This document shows, in pieces, positions 1-8,800 of a stretch of 15,654 bases of DNA. The notes beneath the pieces were generated by a model that saw only the letters and a list, made by a program, of their open reading frames with translations, did not search any database and was not told the DNA's origin. Source of the stretch: JANNSW01 sp031431235 (GTDB taxonomy: Bacteria > Pseudomonadota > Alphaproteobacteria > Rhizobiales > Hyphomicrobiaceae); assembly GCA_031431235.1 (NCBI GenBank), contig JANPDA010000405.1, positions 1 through 15,654 of the forward strand, in the 5' to 3' direction. The position numbers and the translations under genes were made by a program. Numbering within the stretch: the first letter of the stretch is position 1; each line of letters starts with the position of its first letter.

Positions 1-2633
1 AACCCCGTCACCGCGAGCGACGTCAGAACGAGGCCGATCACCATCTCGATCAGCCCGAGCGCATAGAGCACGCCGCCTTTCGTCAACGTCACCAGCACGG
101 GCGCGCGCCCCGGCAACGGCAGCTCGAAGCTCGCGAATGGCCCGTGCCGCAGATTGGGCCGCCAATGGTCCTCGTAGCCGAAGCTGACGAAGGGCACGAA
201 CACGTCGAGCGAATAGGCGAGCGAGTTGAAGGCGGGATAGGTCTCCCCGACCCGGACCGGATCGCTCGTATAGTCGCCCAGCTTCGAGCGCACGAGCACG
301 GTCTCGTCGCTGCAGCCGGGCTCGCGGCAATCGAGCGCCGCGCCGGCCCAGATGCCGGCGAACAAGAGGACGAAGAGTGCCATCCAGCCGATTGTGCGCA
401 ACGGATTGAAGCCGTAGAGCGCGAGCACGTCGAGCAGCAGGCTCTGCAGCCACACCCAGAACCCGACCGTGGAGCTGCGCCGCTCGCGCCGCCGTCGTGC
501 GATTGCCAGCGCCTGCGCGTCCTCGATATGGCCCTGGGCGGCGAGCCGGGTCGACAGCGCAACCCAGGCCTGCGGCTTGAAGTGCTGATAGATATCCTCG
601 CCCGCCTGCCCCGCGAGCCAGCCGAGCCGCATCCGTGCCGCGCTCGACCGCCGGCCGGCATTGGCGGAAGCCGGCTGCAGACCCGACGGGTTCTCCAGAT
701 GGTCGTAGGTGAACCCGTCGAGCACGAGATGGTCGATGTCGCGGCCATCGGCGCTGAACCCGCGGCCCGCGGGCTTGCGATCGTTGCGCCGGAGCGGGGG
801 CGGCCAAGCCTGGGCATGATCCACATAGGCGCCGACTTGCAGCCGCGAGAGGTCGACGATGCCGCGCGGCCGGCAGGCAGCGGTCTCGGGCATCTCGAGC
901 CGGTCGAGCCGGGCGTCCACGAGCGACAGTGCGAGCTCGTCATAGGGCTCGGTCAGCTCGTCGTCCTCGTCATCGCGCTTGACGATGCCGGTGCCTTCAC
1001 GCGCGATTGCCGCGCTGCGCATGGTGCTGCCGCGAAAATCCACGGTCCCGTTGACGACGAGCTGGTGGAGCACCACGGCTCCGTCGACACTGAAGCCTTG
1101 GTCGAGCATCAAGTCGCGGCTGATCGTGGTGCCGTTGGCAAACACCGCCGGCCCCTGCCGCACCACGATGCGGGTGCCACGGAAGCGCACCTGATTGCCG
1201 ATCTCGCAGGAAGGAAAGCGCACGAGCCCGGCGATCCGCGAGCGGCCCATGAACCAGCCGCCGCGGATACGCGCTCCGTCGGCACGAATGGCGAGGATGT
1301 CCGCCGTGATGCGCGAGTTGGTGAGCGCGAGCTGCCCATCGATGGTTGCGCCCGGCAGCCGCACGCTGCCGACGAGGGTCGCGCCACGCATCAGCCAGTT
1401 GCCGCCGATCCGCACCACGTCAGCCTCGATCGCCCGCCCCTTGCCGTCGATCATGATATCGTGGGCGATGAGCGCATGGCCGATCTCGGCGCCCATCAGG
1501 TTGAGCGTGCCGGTGAGCTTGGCACCGCGCAGCGTCAGCCCATGACGGGCTCGCATGCCTTCGGCGAGCACGGAGTAGTAGCGCCCCTCGATCACGGCGC
1601 CATCGAACAGAACCCGATCCGCGATACTCGCTCCGGCGAGCCGCACTGCGCCCTTCACCTTCGATTGCGACAGCGAGCACCAGCCGGAGATGTCGGCGCC
1701 ATCGATCGAGATGGCGTTCTCCGCGCCCTCGACCTCGGCGTGGTCGAGCACCAGGTTGCCCGTGAGCCGCAGCCCCTCGAATGAGAGCATGCCGACTGCT
1801 TTCACCCGTTGCATCGTCCAGCCGGCGGTGACGCGGGCGTCCTGGGCGTTCAGCGCCTGCTTGGCGCCCTTGATCGTCAGGTCGTCGGCATGGACGCCGC
1901 GGAGATGGGCGCCGCGCATCTGCAGTCCGCCATCGATCGTGCTCTTGCTGAGGACGAGCGGCCCATCGGCGACCACGCCATCGGCAATCAGCGCTGCAGA
2001 GGTGTGGGTGAAGCTCGCATCCTCGAGCAGCAGCCCGCCGCCGATGCGCGCGCCCGCGAGCCGCACCTCGCCGCTGACCTTGGCGCCGCGCATGACGAGC
2101 GGCCCGCCGATGCGCGCGGCATCGAGCAGGATTGCCGTGCGCGGGTCGGTGAAGCTCGCTTCCTCCATGGTGAGCGAGCCGCCGAGCTCGATGCCGCGCA
2201 TCTCCATGCGGCCGGTCACCTTGGCGCCGCGCATGAAAATGCCGGTATCGATGCGCGCCCGGTTCGCCAGCACGCCGCCATCGATCGTGCACTCGTAGAG
2301 GCCGAGCCGCGGCAGGCGCGCATCGCGAATGAGGATGGCGCTGCGGCCCTCGCCTTCCGCGACCGCAAAGCGGCACTGGAAGAACAGCACCGGCGTGCCG
2401 ATGGTGCAGCCCTCGAGGTCGAGCCGGCCTTCGACCGTCGCGTCGTAGACCCTGAGGCCGACCGGCTGCAGCGGCCAGTCGGGCCTCGCCTGGATCGCCA
2501 GCGCGCGCAACACCGATGCGCGCACCGACGCGCCACCCATGTGCGCTCGTCGCCCGGCGCCGACGGCAGCGATCAGCCGCTGCTCGGCCTCGGTCGGCAG
2601 GATCTCTCCGAGCGGTCCCTGGTCGTCGGGCAT
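1..2633 (-). CDS. Large beta-solenoid-like repeat protein with C-terminal membrane domain (3' end outside window)
   Basis: The minus frame is open without a stop from an ATG at 2633 to the window edge, giving 877 residues with the C-terminus missing. The ATG follows GAGGGAG seven bases upstream. Residues 1-95 form an N-terminal segment. From about 99 to 545 the chain is built of short strands of the type GxLxLxGAxIxG, grouped into units of 46-48 residues, which suggests a beta-solenoid related to pentapeptide-repeat folds. A linker follows with a segment like YxHFKPQxWxxLxxxLxxxG and an arginine-rich stretch (RRRRERR). Hydrophobic segments lie at about 717-737, 747-767 and 853-875, so the tail is probably anchored in the inner membrane. 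Related proteins occur in many bacteria and are sometimes labelled 'membrane-associated oxidoreductase', but no cofactor motif is visible and I assign no function. The gene starts 54 bases after the toxin gene on the same strand. Only a few C-terminal residues may be missing. Confidence 0.85.
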   Translation of the reverse strand, partial: MPDDQGPLGEILPTEAEQRLIAAVGAGRRAHMGGASVRASVLRALAIQARPDWPLQPVGLRVYDATVEGRLDLEGCTIGTPVLFFQCRFAVAEGEGRSAILIRDARLPRLGLYECTIDGGVLANRARIDTGIFMRGAKVTGRMEMRGIELGGSLTMEEASFTDPRTAILLDAARIGGPLVMRGAKVSGEVRLAGARIGGGLLLEDASFTHTSAALIADGVVADGPLVLSKSTIDGGLQMRGAHLRGVHADDLTIKGAKQALNAQDARVTAGWTMQRVKAVGMLSFEGLRLTGNLVLDHAEVEGAENAISIDGADISGWCSLSQSKVKGAVRLAGASIADRVLFDGAVIEGRYYSVLAEGMRARHGLTLRGAKLTGTLNLMGAEIGHALIAHDIMIDGKGRAIEADVVRIGGNWLMRGATLVGSVRLPGATIDGQLALTNSRITADILAIRADGARIRGGWFMGRSRIAGLVRFPSCEIGNQVRFRGTRIVVRQGPAVFANGTTISRDLMLDQGFSVDGAVVLHQLVVNGTVDFRGSTMRSAAIAREGTGIVKRDDEDDELTEPYDELALSLVDARLDRLEMPETAACRPRGIVDLSRLQVGAYVDHAQAWPPPLRRNDRKPAGRGFSADGRDIDHLVLDGFTYDHLENPSGLQPASANAGRRSSAARMRLGWLAGQAGEDIYQHFKPQAWVALSTRLAAQGHIEDAQALAIARRRRERRSSTVGFWVWLQSLLLDVLALYGFNPLRTIGWMALFVLLFAGIWAGAALDCREPGCSDETVLVRSKLGDYTSDPVRVGETYPAFNSLAYSLDVFVPFVSFGYEDHWRPNLRHGPFASFELPLPGRAPVLVTLTKGGVLYALGLIEMVIGLVLTSLAVTG
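1149..2135 (-). repeat. Seven consecutive 46-48 residue protein repeats inside the solenoid gene
   Basis: When the minus-strand protein is aligned to itself, units begin at residues 167, 214, 260, 307, 354, 401 and 448, and the next at 496, so the spacing is 47, 46, 47, 47, 47, 47 and 48. Most units start with a segment like AIxADGARIxG and continue LxMRGAxVxG, VRLxGAxIxG and LxLxxAxI. A preceding unit at 99-166 is 68 residues long, as if it carried one extra coil of about 21 residues. The DNA copies (about 141 bp each) have diverged, so this is a protein-level repeat and not a recent tandem duplication. Confidence 0.75.
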
Positions 2634-2687
2634 CGGGTTGCTCCCTCATTCGCGATTGTGGCGGAGAAGACATCGACCAAGACCATG

Positions 2688-3074
2688 TCACCACAAGGTC
2701 GAGGGGCCGAGCCCTGCCAGACGCATATCCGAAGTCACCAGCGTCAGGCCTTCGATGACGGCCTGTGCGGCGAGCAACCGGTCGAACGGATCGCGGTGGA
2801 GCGAGGTCATCAGTCCTGCCATGCGGACATGAGCAACTTGAATGGGCAACAAGGCGAAACCCTGGCCCGCAAGCTCATCTTCGAGGTTGCTCAGCAGGTC
2901 AGAGGCTTCAGGCCACTTGCCGACTCCGACCTTGATGGCGATCTCCCAAACAGAACAGACGCTGACGCTCGTAGTCACGCCTTGGGATTCGATTGCCGCC
3001 CGGGCACCATTCGACATCCGCGGGTCGTCGAGCATCCACCATGCGAATGCATGGGTATCGAGAAGCAGCCTCAC
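2688..3074 (-). CDS. vapC: VapC-like PIN-domain toxin (type II toxin-antitoxin)
   Basis: The 128-residue protein has the size and layout of a PIN-domain ribonuclease toxin. The acidic residues expected to bind the metal ion are visible: Asp6 in LLLDTHAFAWW, Glu44 in SVWEIAIK, Asp98 in RDPFDRLLAAQA and Asp116 in LVTSDM. PIN toxins of this family cut structured RNA such as tRNA or rRNA in the cytoplasm and stop growth; the exact target cannot be read from the sequence. The start is a GTG whose last bases form the antitoxin stop (GTGA overlap), which implies translational coupling. All catalytic positions are intact, so the toxin is probably functional. The symbol is used for the family only. 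Confidence 0.9.
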   Translation of the reverse strand: MRLLLDTHAFAWWMLDDPRMSNGARAAIESQGVTTSVSVCSVWEIAIKVGVGKWPEASDLLSNLEDELAGQGFALLPIQVAHVRMAGLMTSLHRDPFDRLLAAQAVIEGLTLVTSDMRLAGLGPSTLW

Positions 3075-3331
3075 CGTCCGTCCCCGTACCAGAGTGCGAG
3101 ATCCTCCTCTGAAAGCGGGTCGAAGAAATCATCCGGAGGAGGCGGTACTCGGCCTTTCCAGAGGCCCGACCGCGGTTGCACCGCGGGCGAGACCGCTTGC
3201 TCCGCTTTGGCAGCGCGAAGAACCACCGTTCCATGTTGCGGATCGGTGATCTCGAGCTCCTCGCCCTGCCGAGCACGCTCCATCAGCTCGTCGAGATGCT
3301 CTCGCGCATAGTCGAGTGTCACACGTTCCAT
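3071..3331 (-). CDS. Phd/YefM-type antitoxin of the VapC pair
   Basis: This 86-residue protein begins MERVTLDYAREHLDELMERA and continues GEELEITDPQHGTVVL, the usual N-terminal DNA-binding and dimerisation half of Phd/YefM antitoxins. The C-terminal half, with LWKGRVPPPPDDFFDPLSEE, resembles the toxin-wrapping tail that lies in the PIN active site. The ATG at 3331 was chosen because GAGGAG lies eight bases upstream; an in-frame start further upstream at 3361 would add ten residues that do not fit the family. It is followed by the toxin with a four-base overlap. Such antitoxins usually repress their own promoter, which here should lie in the 66 bases upstream. That stretch has a TTGACG at 3391-3396 (minus strand) but no convincing -10 box. 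Confidence 0.87.
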   Translation of the reverse strand: MERVTLDYAREHLDELMERARQGEELEITDPQHGTVVLRAAKAEQAVSPAVQPRSGLWKGRVPPPPDDFFDPLSEEDLALWYGDGR

Positions 3332-3397
3332 GGTTTGAACTCCTCGAGTGACAACCAGCAACGACGTGGGCGCATTGCCAGCAGGACGTTCGTCAAT

Positions 3398-4522
3398 CTA
3401 CTCCGCACCATCATACATCACCCGCCAGATCGCGCCCGCATAGTCGTCCGACACATAGATTGTCCCGTCGCTGGCCTCCAGGATATCGACGGGCCGGCTG
3501 ATCACATCGCCATCGGTGATGAAGCCCGACATAAAGAGCCGCTCGGTGATCCTGCCATCTTCGGCGAAATGGAGCGAGACGATCTGATAGCCCGAGCGGA
3601 CGGAGCGGTCCCAGCTGCCATGTTGCGCGACGAGTGCAGCTCCTTCCTGTCCCGGTGCCTTCAGGTGCCTCAGAAAGCGAATGGACAGCGGCGCCACGTG
3701 GGCGCCGAAGGGATGAGCGGGGGGAATCGGCAGCAGACCCACGGCTCTGCTGCTGCCGCCGAGGTCGGGATCGGGCACGTTGGCGCCGTTCCAGTAGGGC
3801 CAGCCGTAGAAGCCTCCCTTGCGGATGAGATTGAGCTCGCAGGGCGGGAAGTCGTCGCCGAGGTTGTCGCGGCCATTGTCGACACCGTAGAGGTCGCCGG
3901 TGCCGGGCTGCCAATCGAAGCCGACGGTGTTGCGCAACCCCGAGGCGAAGATCTCGGGCCTTTCGCCGGGCAGGAAACGCAGCATCGCTGCTCGCCAGAG
4001 ATGGCGCTCGCTGCACACGTTGCAGGACGAGCCGATCGAGAGGTAGAGCGCGCCGTCAGGTCCGCGTTTCAACGTGCGGGTCGAGTGTCCGCCATCGTCC
4101 GGCACGCCGTCGAGGAGCACCTCGGGCGCACCGGTGAGGCGGCCCGCGGCGCTGTCGAAGCCGAACCGGACGACTCGAGATTCCGTTGCGACAAGGAGCT
4201 GGTTGCCTTCTAGCAGCAGGCCGTGCGGGTTCGCCAGCCCGGCTGCCAGAACAGCTGTGCCGTCAGACCGGCCATCGCCGTCGCGATCCGCCTCGACCAG
4301 CAGCAGCCGGTCCGGCGGCACCGAAAGGATGATGTCACCGGTTTCGGTCATCTGCATCAGCCGCGCTCGCCCGAGCCCGCTGGCGTAGAGATTGGCCTCG
4401 TAGCCGGGCGGCAGGACGAACCGGGGCTCCGCTGCCCCGGCGATGCTCTCCGCCAGCAGCAGCCAAACCAGCCCCATCGCCAGCCTGGCGAGGCCTGAAG
4501 ACCCTTTTGCATTTCCCGGCAT
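3398..4522 (-). CDS. Exported PQQ-dependent sugar/sorbosone dehydrogenase-like beta-propeller
   Basis: The 374-residue protein belongs to the soluble glucose/sorbosone dehydrogenase family (six-bladed propeller). Visible signs are a signal peptide (residues 1 to about 30, ending IAGA-AEP), the N-terminal blade PPGYEANLYASGL, a calcium-loop-like DRDGDGRSDG at about 79-88, LANPHGLLLEGNQLLVA, DDGGHSTRTL with His146 as the likely catalytic base, and the subfamily motif SIGSSCNVC (Cys167, Cys170). Further along are GLRNTVGFDWQPGTGDLY, FYGWPYW and HGSWDRSVRSGY. Members oxidise sugars or aldoses in the periplasm with PQQ; the substrate here is unknown, and no PQQ synthesis gene is in the window. The ATG at 4522 has GGAGGAG five bases upstream; an in-frame ATG at 4579 would place 19 extra residues before the signal peptide and lacks a ribosome site. 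A TATAGT on the minus strand at 4598-4603 could be a -10 box. Confidence 0.85.
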   Translation of the reverse strand: MPGNAKGSSGLARLAMGLVWLLLAESIAGAAEPRFVLPPGYEANLYASGLGRARLMQMTETGDIILSVPPDRLLLVEADRDGDGRSDGTAVLAAGLANPHGLLLEGNQLLVATESRVVRFGFDSAAGRLTGAPEVLLDGVPDDGGHSTRTLKRGPDGALYLSIGSSCNVCSERHLWRAAMLRFLPGERPEIFASGLRNTVGFDWQPGTGDLYGVDNGRDNLGDDFPPCELNLIRKGGFYGWPYWNGANVPDPDLGGSSRAVGLLPIPPAHPFGAHVAPLSIRFLRHLKAPGQEGAALVAQHGSWDRSVRSGYQIVSLHFAEDGRITERLFMSGFITDGDVISRPVDILEASDGTIYVSDDYAGAIWRVMYDGAE

Positions 4523-4648
4523 CGGCTCCTCCGCATGTGGTGCCCGAATATTCCTGCCGGGCTGTTCCGTGGGGAACATGGCCCGGGAAGAATGCCGACT
4601 ATATTGTTCTCAACGGGGCACGGAACCACCAATGAGATGGCCCCGACC

Positions 4649-4665
4649 CATCCCGAAACGGGATG
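4649..4665. other. Small perfect hairpin between panC and the PQQ enzyme gene
   Basis: CATCCCG-AAA-CGGGATG forms a seven-base-pair stem with a three-base loop. It lies in the 263-base gap between the panC stop and the start of the PQQ enzyme gene. No T-run follows on either strand, so it is not a clear terminator. Its role is unknown. Confidence 0.3.
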
Positions 4666-4727
4666 CCATGAGCACCCGGTGGCAAGATGCCGAACATGGC
4701 GCGGCCATTGGAGCGAGAAAATGGGAT

Positions 4728-4761
4728 GAGGACCCGGCGGCGGAAACGCCACGGGCTCCTC
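4728..4761 (-). terminator. Possible panC terminator hairpin
   Basis: About 25 bases after the panC stop, the minus strand can fold with arms GAGGAGCCCG and CGGGTCCTC (one bulged base), closed further by GGCG/CGCC. It is followed by ATCCCATTTTC, a short T-run. The stem has a bulge and the T-run is weak, so this is only a candidate intrinsic terminator. Confidence 0.35.
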
Positions 4762-4785
4762 GCCATTGTCGCTGATCTGCGTCAT

Positions 4786-5646
4786 TCAACCGGGCATCAC
4801 CGGCACGTTGTCGATCAATCGCGTCCGACCGAGTAGGGCCGCGACCAGCAATCGGGCCGGGCGCTCGATCTGGTTGCCCAAAGGGGCGAGCGTCGCCGCA
4901 TCTCGCAACTCCAGATAGTCGAGCTGGAAACCGGCGGTTTCGATCTGCCGCCTGCCGGCTGCGAGGGCCAGTCCGATCCGGCCACCGCCCGATATTTTCT
5001 CGGCAACTCCCAACAGCGCTCGGTGCAGCACAGGCGCCACGCGGCGCTCCGCGGCCGAGAGATACGCATTGCGTGACGACATCGCGAGGCCGTCGGGCTC
5101 GCGCAGCGTCGGCGCGCCGATGATCGCAACGGGAAGATCGAGATCGCGCACCAGACGGCGGATCACCTGCAATTGCTGATAATCCTTCTCCCCAAAGAGC
5201 GCGGTATCGGGCCCACACTGGATCAGCAACTTGCCGACGACGGTCGCGACCCCCCCGAAGAAATGCGGCCGGGTCACGCTCTCCAGCCCTTCGGCGACCC
5301 CGCCCTCGACAGCAATCCGTGTCGAAAAGCCCGCCGCATAGATCTCCGCCCGCTCCGGCGCGTAGACGAGATCGGTATCGACGGAGGCCAGCATGCTGGC
5401 ATCGCCTGCCTCGTCGCGCGGGTACTTGTCGAAATCCTCGTGTGCGGCAAACTGCGTCGGATTGACAAAGACCGAGACGACGACGCGGTCGGCGTGGCGT
5501 CGCGCGAGACCGACAATCGAAAGATGGCCCTCGTGCAGCGCCCCCATGGTGGGGACGAGCGCTACCCGCTCGCCAGCTGCGCGGAACGCCGCGACGCGTT
5601 TCCTCAGCGCCTTTAGGGTGCGGACGATTGGAGATTTGCGCGCCAT
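4786..5646 (-). CDS. panC: Pantothenate synthetase (pantoate-beta-alanine ligase)
   Basis: PanC joins D-pantoate and beta-alanine with ATP to make pantothenate, the precursor of coenzyme A, in the cytoplasm. The 286-residue product has the usual length and all family landmarks: VPTMGALHEGHLSIV with the HxGH nucleotide-binding signature at residues 38-41, VVSVFVNPTQF, the pantoate-site region RPHFFGGVATVVGKLL, FGEKDYQQLQVIRRLV, and REPDGLAMSSRN, which holds the second ATP-binding signature. The frame stays open 60 codons further upstream, but the ATG at 5646 was chosen because it gives the family's length and has AGGGGGG six bases upstream. panB is not next to it; the gene is divergent from putA, so it is probably transcribed alone. 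Confidence 0.96.
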   Translation of the reverse strand: MARKSPIVRTLKALRKRVAAFRAAGERVALVPTMGALHEGHLSIVGLARRHADRVVVSVFVNPTQFAAHEDFDKYPRDEAGDASMLASVDTDLVYAPERAEIYAAGFSTRIAVEGGVAEGLESVTRPHFFGGVATVVGKLLIQCGPDTALFGEKDYQQLQVIRRLVRDLDLPVAIIGAPTLREPDGLAMSSRNAYLSAAERRVAPVLHRALLGVAEKISGGGRIGLALAAGRRQIETAGFQLDYLELRDAATLAPLGNQIERPARLLVAALLGRTRLIDNVPVMPG

Positions 5647-5803
5647 TGCGGGCCCCCCTGAATGACCGGCTGGACCATAAGCGCCATCGGGCGGCCCGCC
5701 AAGATGACAGCCGGCGGTCGACGTTCCATCCCCCATGGAGCCCACGCTCCCTTCTGCTATCATTCGAATCATCCGCGCCGCCCGCTTCCTCCGGAGACCT
5801 GCC
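5647..5803. promoter_or_regulatory. Divergent intergenic region of panC and putA
   Basis: The 157 bases between the two start codons must hold both promoters. TATCAT at 5758-5763 (plus strand) could be a -10 box for putA, but no good -35 box lies 16-18 bases upstream. An ATTCGAAT palindrome at 5762-5769 overlaps it and might be part of an operator. This PutA lacks its own DNA-binding domain, so a separate regulator (in relatives an Lrp-type PutR) is expected to act here. No such gene is in the window. Confidence 0.4.
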
Positions 5804-8800
5804 ATGAGCCTGCCCGCCCTGAGCACCGAGGCTGACCGTCCGCCCTTGCCGCCGCGCGACGAGATCGCGGCCGATTATCTGGCCGACGAGGCCCGGCTCG
5901 TCGCAGGACTGATCTCGCGCGCCATGCTCACGCTCGAGGAGAAGCGCAAGGTCGAGGACGTTGCCAAGCGCCTCGTCCATTCCGCTCGCGCCGGGCGCCA
6001 GCAGCATGGTGGGATCGATGCCTTCCTCAACGAGTATGGGCTCACTTCCGAGGAGGGCGTGATCCTGATGTGCCTCGCGGAAGCGCTGCTGCGCATCCCC
6101 GATGCCGAGACCGCGGATCAGCTGATCGACGACAAGATGCTGCAGGGCAATTGGGCCAAGCACTTGGGCCGTTCGCAGTCGGCTTTCGTCAATGCCTCCA
6201 CCTGGGGGCTGATGCTGACTGGCCGCGTGATCGGACTGAAGGACGTTGGCGGCAGTGGCCCGACCAGCATCGTCAAGCGCCTCGTCGCCCGCTCGGGCGA
6301 GCCCGTCATCCGTCAGGCCATGCGCCAGGCGATGCGGATCATGGGCGACCAATTCGTCTATGGCGAGCGCATCGAGGCAGCGCTGAAACGCGCCAAGGCC
6401 GACGAGGCCAAGGGCTACCGCCACTCCTATGACATGCTGGGGGAAGCCGCGCGGACGCAGAAGGATTCCGACCGCTATTTCGATCGCTATGTCGATGCGA
6501 TCGAGGCGGTCGGCAAGGCGGCAGGCAGCTGGAAATCACGCAACCAGGCCGAGCTGATGGCGAGGCCCGGTCTTTCGGTCAAACTCTCCGCCATTCATCC
6601 TCGTTTCGAGCCGGGGAAGGAAACTCGCGTCCGCGCCGAGCTCGGCCCGAGACTCTTCCGGCTGGCCGAGCTGTCGAAGGCGCGCGGGCTGACCTTGACA
6701 GTCGATGCCGAGGAAGCCGACCGCCTCGACCTCACGCTGCAGATCCTCGCCGACGTGTTGACGCGCTCCGAGCTCGAAGGCTGGAACGGGCTCGGGCTGG
6801 CGGTGCAGGCCTATGGCAAGCGGGCTCTGCCGGTGTTGCGCTGGCTGAAACGGGTGGCTTCCCTTTCCGGCCGCCGGCTGCCGGTCCGCCTCGTCAAGGG
6901 CGCCTATTGGGACAGCGAGATCAAATGGGCCCAGGAGCGCGGCCTGCCCGACTTCCCCGTCTTCACGCGCAAGACCAATACCGATGTCTCCTACCTCGCC
7001 GCCGCGCGCTATCTGCTGTCGGAGCCGGCCATTTTCTATCCCCAGTTCGCGACCCACAACGCCCATACGATCGCGGCCATTCATACGATGGCGGGCAACC
7101 TGCCATTCGAGTTCCAACGCCTGCACGGCATGGGCGAAGCGCTCTACAGCGACGTGGTGCCGGCCGATCGGCTGGCGCGCCCCTGCCGCATCTATGCGCC
7201 GGTCGGCGAGCACGAGGATCTGCTCGCCTATCTGGTGCGGCGCCTGCTCGAGAACGGGGCGAACACCTCCTTCGTCAACCGTCTCGCCGATGACGAGCTT
7301 CCCGTTGCCGAGATCATCCGCGACCCCGTCGAGCGCGCCGAGGAGCTTGGGCAGAAGTCCCATCCACTGATTCCACGCCCCGTCGACATCTTTGCGCCCG
7401 CCCGCCGCAACAGCCTCGGGCTGCCTTTGACCGAGCGCGTGGTGCGCGAGCCGCTCCTCGAGCGGATGCGCGAGGTCCTCGAGCAGCCGATCGCGGTCGG
7501 CCCGATCGTTGCGGGCCACGCGCGGACCGACAATGCCTCGCAACGCCTGCATTCGCCCCACGATCACCGGATCCTGGTCGGCGCGGTTGGCGAGGCGAGC
7601 GAAACTGAGATCGAGGCCGCACTCGCATCAGCCCGCCAGGCGCATGACGCCTGGGATCGGCTCGGCGGACCGGCCCGCGCGCGCATTCTCGATCGTGCCG
7701 CCGATCTCTACGAGGACAACCGCCACGAGCTGATGGCCTTCATGGTGCGCGAGGGCGGCAAGACGCTGCCCAACGCCCTCGGCGACCTGCGCGAAGCAGT
7801 CGATTTCCTGCGCTATTATGCCTCCGAGGCCCGCCGCCTGTTCGCGGGACCCGTGGAGCTGAAAGGACCCACTGGCGAGAAGAACGAGATCGAGTTGCGT
7901 GGGCGCGGCGTGTTCGCCTGCATCTCGCCCTGGAACTTTCCGCTCGCGATCTTCACCGGCCAGATTGCGGGCGCGCTCGCCGCCGGCAATGCGGTGATCG
8001 CCAAGCCGGCTGAGCAGACGCCGATCACGGCATTTGTCGCCACGCGGCTGCTGCATCGGGCGGGCGTGCCGGTCGACGTGCTGCATCTGTTGCCCGGTGG
8101 CGGCGGCAAGGTCGGCGCCAAGCTCGTCTCGGACCGGCGCGTCGACGGCGTCGCCTTCACCGGCTCGAACGAGACTGCCTCCCTCATCCTGCAGGGTCTC
8201 GCCCGGCGCGGCGGCGCGATCGCCCCGTTCATCGCCGAGACCGGGGGCATGAATGCGATGATCGTCGATTCGAGCGCGCTGCCCGAGCAGGTGGTGCGCG
8301 ATGCGGTCGTCTCCGCCTTCGATTCGGCGGGCCAGCGCTGCTCGGCGCTGCGCGTGCTGTTCGTGCAGGAGGATGTGGCGGGCCGCATGCTGGAGATGTT
8401 GACGGGCGCCATGTCGGAGCTTTCGCTGGGCGACCCGATGGACTTTGCAACCGACATCGGCCCGGTGATCGACGACGATGCCGAAGCCGTGCTCTCCTCC
8501 CACAAGCTCAGGATGCAGCGCGAGGGCAAGACGTTGATCGACCTTCCCGTTCCCGCGGCGTGCCGGCACGGTACGTTCGTCGCGCCGGCGGCATTCGAGA
8601 TCGACGCCATCGGCCGGCTCGAGCGCGAGGTGTTCGGCCCGATCCTGCACGTGGTGCGCTTCAAGGCGGGGCATCTCGACAAGGTGTGCGATGCGATCAA
8701 CGCGACCGGCTACGGCCTGACGCTCGGGCTGCACACCCGCATCAAGGAGACGATCGATTTCGTCTCGGAGCGGGCCCGCGTCGGCAATCTCTACATCAAC

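Noticed and set aside
144..3311. Two long plus-strand open frames (144-1784 and 1809-3311) opposite the repeat protein and toxin-antitoxin genes.
   Set aside because: They are codon-aligned antisense shadows of GC-rich genes. Their translations are low in hydrophobic structure and rich in His, Arg, Ala and Glu, with no recognisable domain, while the minus-strand frame has clear repeats, membrane segments and a ribosome site.
3312..3350. TCGAGTG occurring twice (3312-3318 and 3344-3350) and the palindrome GTGTCACAC (3316-3324) as an antitoxin operator.
   Set aside because: One copy and the palindrome lie inside the antitoxin coding sequence, the motif is only seven bases long, and the spacing does not match an obvious operator.
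4610..6424. A 604-codon minus-strand frame spanning panC and the start of putA.
   Set aside because: It overlaps two certain genes on different strands and shows no domain of its own; it is open because of GC-rich codon use.
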